A stretch of DNA of 64,000 nt, taken from Timema cristinae. Taxonomy: Eukaryota; Arthropoda; Insecta; Phasmatodea; Timematidae. The stretch covers positions 84,811,784-84,875,783 of the forward strand of contig JBCFYV010000012.1 in assembly GCA_039000515.1 (NCBI GenBank). The letters run 5' to 3'. Below are positions 50,201 through 58,818 of the stretch, one piece after another. Numbering within the stretch: the stretch's first letter is position 1; each line of letters starts with the position of its first letter. The notes beneath the pieces are model-generated. The model worked only from the letters and a program-made list of their open reading frames with translations, had not been told where the DNA came from and ran no database searches. Made by a program: the position numbers and the translations under genes.

Positions 50201-53200
50201 ATATTAACACCACTTTCACAAAAACTTCTAACGAACATAGCTTCAAAATGGCGACTGACGAATCTAAACCATATGGTTGAACATGACGGTAAACAAGTTT
50301 TTTACAATGATACCGACACGCAGTTGAAAATATTTTATTCAGTTAAATATTTCAAAATACGATAAAATAATCATAAAATCATTTATTGTATTTACAAAAA
50401 TGACAACAATTTTCTCTTGTCCAAGTAAATACGATGCCTGTATTAAAAGGTATTGATGTGTGCACTATATTACACAAAATCAGTAACGATCCAAAACGAA
50501 AAATAAGTACTTTTAATTATGTTTAAAATATTATTTCGAGTTGGATAAAAAGAAATTATTTAAAAACATGAAATAGTATGAGAAAACTTATGTTTACCTT
50601 ATTTTAAATGTAATATATAACAGGTAATTAAAGATCTTTACATTTATAACAAAACTGTGATCTTTTACAAGTGTTGGAAACCCAAACAAAACATAAGATT
50701 TTCGAACTGTCATCCAGGTAAAAACCTATCGTGAACGGAATATACATTGTTTTAACTATAGGTGTGGAGTTCTATTCAAACTTTAAGTAGACCAAATCAT
50801 CATCAAAGTTGTAAGAAACATCTCTACTAGATTTCAATAAAATAATTTTATAATAATTGAAATGGATTAAAATAAATAAAAATAAAAAATAACTAATGAG
50901 GGTAAATTTAATGAAGTAAGCCCCTCTAGAAGTAAAGGAAAAATTGGGGAATAATCCAATACACAAAGGTGACCTCTTTCTTTCTTCTATCTTCTTTAGT
51001 AAAAAATAGTCAAACACACATTTAAACACAAATTTTTACCACAAATTGAGTAATATTACAGCAATGTTGCTAAAAATATGTAAATTCAAGTAAGTAATAT
51101 TTCATTCTTGTAAAATCAATGTTTAACATATACCTTGATAAACAATGATTATAATTTATATTAAACTTTTTGAAGCTTCAGGATATTTTAAAAATACTTA
51201 TGTTATAATCAAGCAAGGAAGGAATAATAACACAAAATAGGGGGAAATTTAGTGTGAATGCCAGCCAATCAGCAACGAGAAGTTACTTCCTGTAAAAGGA
51301 ATGAAGTTGAAACATGGTGACGCATCATTTCTCGGGGTACTTTGGTGTTGATCAGACATAAGTGTCTCGTAGTTTTCTGTTTTTGATAATGTGGAAACAC
51401 ACGATGGGCGATGTTGGCAAAGAGAAGAGACCTCCATTGCAATATAAATTATATATAAACTCATCTACTTACTATATAATGTAAATATTACTAGCACGAT
51501 TAATGTAAATGAGGCTTGAGCTTAAAACAAACTATTAGCTCAGATGCACAAGAACTCTTATAATTTCCAGACTACTGGGTATTTATATATTAGGAAACTA
51601 CTTCTCTTAGCTTACCTGATTATCTTAGCAATATGACATGATAATTACTTACTTCAAGTTGGTTGACAACAATGCTTAGAGTAGGGTCATATAAGAAAAG
51701 CACCTACACCTAAATTTGACACATTTTTTGTAAATGAACAGGTATCAAGGTTGTCATGAAATCATTTTAAAAAATGTTTATGTTATTTGTTGGATCATTT
51801 GTGTATTCTGAAATTCAACCTAATCACACAGAACCTGCCTGTGGAGCTTTGTTAATGAACATATCTAAGGTAACCTTACCTGTTCTAGTCTTGAGTTAGA
51901 TTATAAGGCATATGAAGCTAGCTGGCCTAGCAAGGAATAGGTGGAAACAGTAATGGATGTAAAAAAAAGTTCATCAGAGGAGTTGCGTGTTAAAACAAAC
52001 AATAAAAGAAGGTAGAAGAAACATCTTGGTGGACTGATGGGGTAAAGGAAGCTGTAAGACTTAAAAGCCTGGAGAGAAATTTTCCAAAAAAGAGCATAAG
52101 TAGAGAATGAAAAATGGAAAAGACTAGCTAGAGAATCAAATAAAATCATTAATTAAAATAAAATAAAAAGACGGAAAGACTTCAACAGCAAATTGGAGGA
52201 GGATATAAACAATGCAAAAAAGATGCTAGATGCTATGGTAATACAAACAAAAATTATAAACAAAACTAAGCAAAATGTTACAATAAAACAGAAAAGTGGT
52301 GTGGTGAAAGATGGAAATAAATGATGTGTGGAAGCAGTACCAGTACTTTGAAGGTTTACTGAATATCATAGATGACACAAACATCCAGAAAAAAAAACAA
52401 GAAAAAAAAACAGTGAAGGCAGGCTATAAACTGAGTCATTTAACCATGCTAAAGTTGGAGAGAACAGCAAGAAAAAGATTAAGATGTAAAATGGCAGGGT
52501 TGATAAGTAGCAGTAACAGTATAAATCATCAAGGCAGCTGGACTAGTAGGAATGCAACGCTATACAGATTAATGATGCTTATATGGAAGAACAACAAAAT
52601 ACTTGAAAACTGAATAGAAGGCATTACAGTCCCAATATATAAGAAGGGGGACAAGAAGCTATGTGGGAGGAATTAAATTGCTATGCCATTGTTTCAAGCT
52701 ACATGAAAGAGTGTACTAAATACCAAGATTAGGAAAAGGAATGAAAATAAAATAAGAGAAGAATAGCTGGGGAAGATCAACAACAGATTATTTTCACCCT
52801 GAAACAAATAAAGAAAAGAGATGGGAATTTAGACAACATATAGGGTGGTATTTTTTTGACATTTGCAAAGCATTAAACAGTTTTCCTAAGAACCGTTTTG
52901 GAATAGTTTAAACAAATTGGGGATAGAGAAAAGGCTGACAAAGTATGTATATACTGAGAGAGGCTAGTGGCCTGTTGAAACTACTCTTCAACCTAGTAAA
53001 AATAACATTATAGCTTAGATCCAGGAAGACAACAACAAAGAACTACAGGTGATACCTTTGGATGAGGATGTGGAAGTTATGAAAAGGAAACTAAAGAAAT
53101 GAAATGAGGTAATGAATTACTTTGCATTGAAGATCAGTAAAGATGAAAGTGTTGTAATGAGGCACACACCGAAAATAAAAAAATAAAAAAAGTAAACACT

Positions 53201-54772
53201 ACCATGCAAGAAAAAGAAACATTCAAACATTTAGGAAGTGAAATAAAGAGGGAAGGAAAAGTTGGTCATGAGATAATTAACAGAATATAAAGTGTATAAC
53301 TTGAATGGATAGTAAGATGCAATAAAAAAAATACAATTGGCAGGAAAATTATCACTATATTAAGATATAAACCCCTACTTCCTCCTGATACTATTGTATT
53401 TTTATTTATTATTTTATATATTTTTTTTATTTTATAAAGCAAAAAATTGGACGATGTTGGCAAAAGATGTGAGTAGAATGCATGCATCAGAGATGAAGTT
53501 TTTAAGGAGCATTGAGGGAAAGACAAGACGAGACAGAATGAGAAATAAAAAAATAAGAGAATGGATTAGTAATGGGGCAGTCCAAAATACAATCGATACA
53601 ACCAAGCTAGAATTGTTTGGCCAAGCAAAAAGGATGAGTATAATAAGAATTCCTCAGAAATCCCTCGGACTGGAAATTAATGGGAGTAGAACCAGCTGGA
53701 GACCCAAGCACAGGATTAATGGGCCACGTGAAAGAGGGTGTGGAAATAAGAGGAGACTGAAAATCAATATGCAAATGGAAGGAATAGAGAGACCAGACAA
53801 GATGAAGAAGATTTTGTTTGCTGCTGGCATGAAAGTATATTGGAAACAACTCATGATAATGATAATGGTGAACAAAAATTAATTTTGCTCATAAAAATTT
53901 ATGTTGTCAGTTTAAAAATAAGTAGGCCTACCTTTTCATATCAAAAATGGAAGATAAAAGAACCATACACAAGTTTGATATGTCAAAAAGCACAAGTTAT
54001 TGGACTATTTTGGAGTACAATTGGCAATTGACCATATGGATTTCAAGATGATACAAGCTGGGTTTAAAATAGTTTGGTTTGATTAATTCTAAATATAGGC
54101 CTACTTAAGTTTTACATAAAATTGTCTATTAAACAGAACTTATAAATAATGTTTTATACGACCAGTCCAAGCCAAAATGCACAATTTTAAGAAAAAATAA
54201 TACTTTATTATAGTAGGTATTGTTGTTGTTGTTGGTTGTCGTCGGTGGTGGTGTTATTATTATTCACTTAAAAATACATGAGAATTAAATAATACTAATA
54301 AGTTGCAATAATATGTAGCCTGCATAAGTTTACAGTATAGGTACTAGGTCCATACAATTAGTGCACTCTGACTGGTGTTAGTATTATGTATTTATTTATG
54401 AGTGTTTCCTGGGCATAAAGTGTTTAGAATCAATAATATTTCCAATGAATAATAATTATAACTACTCTATTGTATATAGGCCTATCCATAACAAAAGTAC
54501 CTAGTGTACTTTGATAGACTCACACTTTTGCCATAAACCGAGTATACAGGTTTGTTTGGAGATGTTATCGGGACCAAGGGTCTGCCTGGAGATGTTTTCC
54601 GGGTCCATATTCTGTATGATCAAGCCGTGCTCTTTCAACCTGGCAATTCGTAAACATTGAGAGTCGAGAGGCCAATACTGATGAGAGCCACTACAACTGT
54701 CCACAAGCAAGATGTACCTCCTATAAGACTGTTATTGCTTGGCCTAGTGCCTGGCTCGTTCAACTGTGGAGT
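35229..54772 (-). CDS. TTLL15-like tubulin-tyrosine-ligase family protein
   Basis: Eight visible minus-strand exons agree in phase: 54772-54510, 49673-49515, 48594-48475, 45527-45298, 44113-43950, 37748-37573, 35656-35526 and 35448-35229 (stop taa). They encode about 487 residues. TTLL enzymes ligate tyrosine or glutamate to tubulin tails through an ATP-grasp fold. The order here is a hydrophobic segment LWTVVVALISIGLSTLNVY (likely N-terminal anchor), DWDILWAHDYPF, GCGYITNKVDLA, FVQKSNSHRG, VDGYKFDIGVYTVITSID, VGDDYLPIWEIPS, then FDFVIDEDLNVFVME joined to ANMSPNLSSAHF, which carries the metal-binding Glu and Asn. A cysteine-rich tail (CSKRRCELCLADECQLC) follows. FDIG replaces the FDLR common in active TTLLs, as I recall for the TTLL15 branch. 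The most upstream visible exon seems to lack one base near 54650, and the exon with the true start codon was not found; an ATG at 54835 reads in frame through the acceptor but lies in its pyrimidine tract. The family call is firm; the TTLL15 subtype is from memory. Confidence 0.92.
35950..36186 (+). mobile_element. tRNA-derived SINE, family 3
   Basis: It has a degenerate head (cttagcccagtctgtagcat) with box-B-like gggctcgataaatc. The body words are gtgaaatgtgggtttaacct, ggggactggatattgtgact and cctagtcttaagtta, ending ggaaacagtaatggatgt and an A run. It lies in the TTLL15-like intron between exons at 37573 and 35656. Confidence 0.75.
37005..37235. other. GC-rich island in a TTLL15-like intron
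   Basis: A locally G-rich stretch (ggggggtgagggggagggga at about 37030-37050) with ggccaatcagc and several CpGs stands out from AT-rich surroundings. It could be a promoter-like end of a mobile element or an alternative start region. No exon can be demonstrated. Confidence 0.35.
37749..38983. other. Intron, unique sequence
   Basis: Part of the large TTLL15-like intron between exons at 44113-43950 and 37748-37573. No gene or repeat structure was recognised here. Confidence 0.45.
38996..39151 (-). mobile_element. SINE family 1, 5'-truncated, with target duplication
   Basis: It carries only the 3' part of the family (gtcttactacccgttcgggt, gggtgattgtgagatgaaat, gaaccacggtgg) in reverse orientation. 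It is flanked by a perfect 12-bp duplication, ttctttctaatc (38984-38995 and 39152-39163). The tRNA head is absent. Confidence 0.87.
40156..40575. repeat. Dispersed repeat, copy 1
   Basis: It shares ordered blocks with 50146-50745: tttatttgaggtc, atggYgactgacgaat, ggttgaacatgacgg, acaatgat, attttattcagttaaatatt, aaaagaaattatt, caggtaattaaa, gatctttYacaagtgttgg and gtcatccaggtaaaaaccta. It has no coding frame. Both copies lie in introns of the TTLL15-like gene. Confidence 0.75.
40590..42290. other. Intron, AT-rich, nothing recognised
   Basis: No coding frame, RNA gene or repeat unit was seen between the dispersed repeat and the fold-back MITE. Confidence 0.4.
42295..42686. mobile_element. Fold-back MITE
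   Basis: The element is nearly a complete inverted repeat. The left arm reads tgtagaaac..aatgtaaag..gtgaaggaagccaacctgaaa then ggatagttaggttaggccta. The right arm carries taggcctaacctaactatcc and tttcaggttggcttcattca, ending gtttctaca. Interior words tacacttttacacttcccat and agaaagtgtaaaagttt are also inverted. No transposase is present. Fragments of the family lie at 62608-62785 and 63370-63535. Confidence 0.88.
42690..43949. other. Intron, nothing recognised
   Basis: The minus-strand frame at 43211-43483 (90 codons) shows no family resemblance and no splice context; I do not call it a gene. Confidence 0.4.
44240..44490 (+). mobile_element. SINE family 2, diverged copy
   Basis: It retains ctttcacaatagagtgggt, agattggggcttaatctcag, gtagttttccgaatagtttt, acttcttctaaagtacaaac and ttagcgtgattagtac, in the order of the 21079 copy. 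The tail has an A run near 44485. Confidence 0.65.
44500..45297. other. Intron with a possible decayed coding fragment
   Basis: The + frame at 44819-45088 ends in CSQYRDKCLKIRNVIVS and looks coding-like in its second half. It also includes the inverted words cccccggaag and ctccggg. I could not assign it to a host or mobile-element family. Confidence 0.3.
45960..46540 (+). pseudogene. hAT-like transposase relic (GTF2IRD2/ZBED5-type)
   Basis: Broken + strand frames resemble the domesticated and mobile hAT proteins of the GTF2IRD2/ZBED5 kind: DITGYLNDLNIELQGQNK with TDIIDNINAFQ at 46050-46135, then a FPTLKAS-like frame, LLNFL near 46230 and LQLEF near 46365. The relic is interrupted by a perfect inverted duplication at 46329-46393. 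Further + strand frames to about 47090 may be more of the relic but were not recognised. Confidence 0.6.
46329..46393. repeat. Perfect 26-bp inverted repeat with a 13-nt loop
   Basis: The left arm (46329-46354) begins ctataatgctaacaactcac and the right arm (46368-46393) is its exact reverse complement. The loop is aacttcagcttga. The left arm lies where transposase-like coding sequence would be expected, so the right arm looks like an inverted copy. Confidence 0.95.
47090..48474. other. Intron with microsatellites and a tRNA-like sequence
   Basis: A (ca)n run lies near 47535-47556 and a (ta)n run near 47986-48000. A tRNA-like head with box A tggttcagtgg lies at 48281-48291, followed by a degenerate box B near 48328; it is likely another old tRNA-derived SINE. 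No gene is seen. Confidence 0.5.
49925..50135 (+). mobile_element. SINE family 2
   Basis: It has a tRNA-like start (ctttggtggtctaagggatc), box-B-like ggtttgagtttgg, the body words ccctaaatggttttcc and acgctccctccacacaaatg, and the end gtgtaattagtac. It directly precedes the second copy of the dispersed repeat. Confidence 0.7.
50146..50745. repeat. Dispersed repeat, copy 2
   Basis: It is collinear with 40156-40575 (see the shared blocks there) but has about 170 bp extra between the attttattcagttaaatatt and aaaagaaattatt blocks. Either this copy gained an insertion or the other lost the segment. Confidence 0.75.
50770..51870. other. Intron, nothing recognised
   Basis: AT-rich. The stretch at 51255-51430 (ccagccaatcagcaacgaga onward) is less AT-rich than its surroundings but has no supported function. 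Confidence 0.4.
51878..51968 (+). mobile_element. SINE family 3, 5'-truncated
   Basis: Only the 3' third is present: tagtcttgagttagattata, aggcatatgaagct, then ggaaacagtaatggatgt and an A run. Confidence 0.65.
51970..53880 (+). mobile_element. Decayed LINE, reverse transcriptase to C-terminus
   Basis: The + strand carries broken LINE-like frames. Lysine-rich linker pieces lie near 52150-52300, and PLDEDVEVMKRKL with NYFALKISKDES-like pieces near 53055-53150. A long C-terminal frame to 53879 contains EMKFLRSIEGKTRRDRMRNK and then LELFGQAKRMSI. This end block is characteristic of a widespread group of arthropod non-LTR elements. No catalytic YADD box is readable. It lies in the TTLL15-like intron, antisense to the gene. 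Confidence 0.75.
53881..54509. other. Intron with a short microsatellite
   Basis: A (ttg)n-derived run lies near 54220-54260. Nothing else was recognised. Confidence 0.45.
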
Positions 54773-55508
54773 CTGAAAAAAATAAAACTCATTCCAAACT
54801 TTATTCGAATATGAAACAAGGATATGTATATTCATAAGTATATACTAAAACCTAGCAAATACTTAAACCTAAGAATCAATTTAAGTTATAATTGGGACTT
54901 AAAAGGTATAAATACGAACCTGCAGGCCTACACAAATAAAAGTTTGTTTTGACACTATTTAAAGATCAAACTAAAGTTTCCTATGTCTATATTCTCACTT
55001 GTTACTCGACAACATAATGGATACAAAGCTATTCATTTGTTAAAACAGATTTTGAGTTTATTCTAGATCACATAATTTTATTTATAATAAAATAAGAAAA
55101 CATAACCTTACATCAGGCAATATGGGTTTAGTAGATTTTGAATTAGTTCTTTTCATTCTAACTAAATCATTCAAATCTAACAGCTCAAACACACTTTATG
55201 TTTGCAATCGTATTTCATTTGGCTTATATTAACAGTTACTATTTGCTGTCAAGTAACCGTTATATACGTTGACAGGAGGTGAATCTTAATGAGCAAACTG
55301 TTCCTCCTCTAAATATTATTTTTGGTAAATATACTTTAATCAGGCAGAATGTAAAGATTTGATTTTTAAAGTTAAACATGCTATATTGATGGTCTAAAGA
55401 CAAAATCTCGTATCTATTTTTTTTTATATAGAATGAAAATATCTTGTAAAGTTTGAAAAACGTAAAAAGTCAGAAAATGATCATAACATGAGATTTCTCA
55501 TTTCTGTG
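54773..55508. other. 5' side of the TTLL15-like gene
   Basis: The missing first exon of the TTLL15-like gene and its promoter should lie here or further right, but I could not identify them. The sequence is AT-rich with no supported frame. Confidence 0.4.
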
Positions 55509-55868
55509 CTCTAGTCAGTAACTCAGTAGTGATGGCCTGATGGGTAGGGATGTTCGATCTTGGATCGATCTTTTCGAAAATTGATTCTTTAAATATGATT
55601 AATCGATTTTTTGGATCGATTCAAAGGCCTCGATCTGATTCATGTATCGATTTCAATAAGATCGAAATAAATCAAAACTTCGAATGGATTCAGGGAAATT
55701 TAATTTCGTTGGCTTTAGGAAATGTTTTGGTTGACTATTAATACTAAGAAAATTACGAAACCAAGTCTTGTAATCTTGAGCTACAAATTGTTGGCCAACA
55801 AGTCAATAGTTCAAAAGCTTTTCGTAAAAACCACACTTCCCCCATGGAGCTTTAGTATTATAGTTATA

Positions 55869-56149
55869 TTATTATTATTAGCACCGCATCTTACTACCCG
55901 TTTGGGTTATATGCACTTACGCTTATGTGTAATGGTAGGGTGATTGTGAGATGAAATGGAGGAACCGCAGTTTAACATAGAATCCGAACCACGGTGGAGG
56001 TCTGTCATTCCCCACATTCACAAGTTGTGATTAATACACGTCTTGTTATAGGTGAAGGAAGGGTTTGGCAATCAGATAAATCTGTGCCGGGACCGAGGAT
56101 TGAACTCCGGACCCACAGCACAGAAGTCTGACACCTTACCTCTATTTAG
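55869..56149 (-). mobile_element. SINE family 1 inside element A
   Basis: Near full-length reverse copy: gtcttactacccgtttgggt-like 3' part, gaaccacggtggaggt, gaaggaagggtttggc, and a tRNA-like head ending cttacct. A short duplication tagttata flanks it (55861-55868 and 56150-56157). Confidence 0.8.
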
Positions 56150-56599
56150 TAGTTATAAAATGTTTACATCTACAATCTACACTTCCACCAAGTTAGTGAT
56201 TCCCAAGTTTTGAGAGATACCCTCCCCCAAAAAGGTGTGAGGTTTCCTCAAGACTAATGCCAACAGGTGTGCTTAGCTTAAGTACAATAACTGGTTCTCT
56301 AACAATTAATCCAAACCAATAAGGTGTACTGAATTCACAGTTTCTGAAAGGTTAATTCGCTGGTACTGAGAAAAGAAAATAAGTATGTTCCTTTCTGGGG
56401 TTTAGTGGTCAATGTTCTGGTTTGTCTCCAATATATAGCTTGATTTTCTTAAGAATCTTCTGTAAGCTCCTGAATCCCCAATCTCTCCTTTTAGTTGGCG
56501 GGCAAAAACCTTTTAAAAAAATACATAATTTTACTAACTGCTTTCTTCCCCTTACATAAATATGGTTTTCCACCCCTATTGATTCTTCTCTACGAGTAA

Positions 56600-56830
56600 A
56601 ACATTTACAGTGCTCCTCATTGTAAATACATTTTTGACGCCACCCCCACCCCTCGACACATTTTTGCAGTCCCCCATCCCATCAATCAATACATTTTGAC
56701 GCCCCCACATCAACCCCACCCTGAGTACATTTTGACGACTCAACCACCCCTCTACTTGATATATTTTTGCTGCCCCTCTCCCACCAATAAGTTTTGATGC
56801 CTCCCCTTGGTGTAAATTTCTAGGTGCGCC
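56600..56830. repeat. Decayed C-rich minisatellite
   Basis: The words atacatttttgacgcc and accccaccc recur about five times with a spacing near 45-55 bp, with much divergence. Confidence 0.6.
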
Positions 56831-57007
56831 ACTTTTGGTTAGTGTAGTCAGAAGTCAGATAAAGCAAACTTTATTTACATAAATCGTTAGATCGATCTTT
56901 GGAAGATCGATTCAATGAACTCGATCTTTTGCCTGAATCGATACTACGCCTCTTGATCTAGATCGATCCATAGAATCGATTCAAAGCTCATGAATCGAAC
57001 ATCCCTA

Positions 57008-58122
57008 GTGATGGGTCGCTTGTGAACGAGTCATTCAAATCTAACTACTCCTGAACGAGAGCTGTGAACGAACAACTCTCGCCTCGCGAACGAGTCGTTC
57101 ACGCCGCCATTACACACTGCATCAGGCGTCTGACACATTTACCAATAGGCCAACAGTTTTTACTACACATTTCTACTATTATTTGTACAAAATAAACGGG
57201 CACGTCAGTTGTACATTTAAACAAGAACTTAGATCAATGAAATTAAATAGGCTTATTCCCCTTAATATTAGGCCCTACCACAAGGATGCATCAGGCGCCG
57301 ATCCCACTTTTCCCCCTGATCATTACTTTGTGTCTATGTGACACACTACGGTAAACTTCGTGCATTAGTTTGATGTTTATTTACATATTATCTTTTCACT
57401 CATACGCTCTGCCTACTCGTTTTGCGTTTTCGTTCAATGTTCGGTTTGATTTAGCTAGTCCTGGCTATCGCTTCTGCACTATTTCCAATCGCCCTTCGTC
57501 TCTGAGCTTAGAGAGTTGTCGGCATTCACTACTCTTTTCGCGCTCGTTCATTCGTTCTGAAAAGAGTCAGGTGTTTTTGTCATTTACGACTCTTTGAAAG
57601 AGTCAGGAGTGTTTGTCATTCACGACTCTTTTATCATTCTTCGTTCGTTACTACGAAAAAAAATCAACTTTAGGTACTTACTATCGTATCGTTACTAGCA
57701 TAGATAAAAGATATAATAAATGGTTACTAGATTGCAGCATTGCCTACAATATTAAACTATTTTTCTTAACATAAATAGACATAATTCTATGAATTAGACA
57801 CTAAAGGCTATATGCTAAGGTTAGTTATTATAAGTAATATGCGTAAGTAATAAAATCAAAGAATCAAACGCGGATAAATTACACATAAATCCTAATTCGT
57901 TTATAAGTTGAAAGGGAATGGACAGATTTGCACGCTCCGAACGGGAATTGTGAGAACTAGTTAGCGCTCGTTCGTCAAGTTTGGGTGTCGAAGGGCATGA
58001 GGGGATTGGGAGCAAGCCAGCCATGCGGTGAACGATGTGACTCATATGAACGACTCTTTTGAATGAACGAGCTTATGTGCATAGATAAGTGAGCGTCAAC
58101 GAGCTGGTTTGACCCATCACTA
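57008..58122. mobile_element. Non-autonomous hAT-like element B
   Basis: The left end gtgatgggtcgcttgtgaac and right end gtttgacccatcacta are inverted. The interior is rich in gaacgagtcgttca and cgactcttt words, including a two-copy tandem of a ~46-bp unit near 57555-57632. No transposase frame exists. A few bases of its left terminus (agtagtgatgg, ending 55535) lie on the other side of element A, so A is inserted at its left end. Confidence 0.68.
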
Positions 58123-58818
58123 CTCTAGTGGCGTTGAAAAACCCACTACAATTCCATAGTTATGTGATCTGTGATACAGTTTAACAACCTTACAGGCTAC
58201 AGCTACATATTAATTAAAACTAATTACTAACTAAATAAATCGTATTAAAGAAATATGTAAATTAAGCTAAATTCATAGCATCCGCAAATACAATTATTTA
58301 TTTTAACGCAACATTCAAATACGATAAAATTATATTTATAAGGTAAACTTTGCTTTGCTTTTGTTCAAACTTTGATGAATCTTTAAAAAAAACCAGTAGT
58401 ATTTTAAGTTAAAATCGACTGACAAGTAACAACAACCTTGTTTTATAATTCAGTTCAAAGTACATAGTATCTTAGATTTAATAGCCTAACACATTTAGGC
58501 TGGTTTTATAAAAAAAAGAGTAAGTTCTTAACGTATAGGTAAAGCTAACAGTGGTTTAAAACTTAAATAGCTCAAGGTCCAGTACTCTATTCTCTATTAT
58601 TTTTATTTATTTGTACTAATTTTTAATGTCCTTCACCAAAATAAAGGTTTTAAAGAGAGTAAATAAACTAAGTCACGTTTACAGTTCTATAAACTGACCT
58701 TGCACGTCATAAAAGTATTGTCATGTGTCCTGTTTATCTACATTCTATTCTCAATTTATCCTTCCAAGTCATTTCAACCATATTATCTCTCAGGTTGTTG
58801 CAGAAAACAGTCTTTAGT
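58123..58818. other. Upstream region of BPNT1
   Basis: AT-rich sequence expected to hold the BPNT1 promoter and 5' UTR. No TATA box, CpG-rich core or initiator could be distinguished by eye. Confidence 0.4.

Larger units (their letters stand above)
55545..57007. mobile_element. Non-autonomous hAT-like element A
   Basis: The ends are inverted: tagggatgttcgat at the left and atcgaacatcccta at the right. Many gatcgat-type palindromic words lie in both subterminal regions. The flanks ctgatggg (55537-55544) and gtgatggg (57008-57015) match at 7 of 8 positions, as for a hAT target duplication. The 1463-bp interior has no transposase. It contains a SINE (55869-56149) and a decayed C-rich minisatellite (about 56600-56830). 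Confidence 0.72.

Noticed and set aside
53394..53882. 162-codon + strand frame as a host gene
   Set aside because: Its second half is the C-terminal block of a LINE, its first residues are low-complexity hydrophobic translation of T-rich DNA, and the upstream sequence is decayed LINE.
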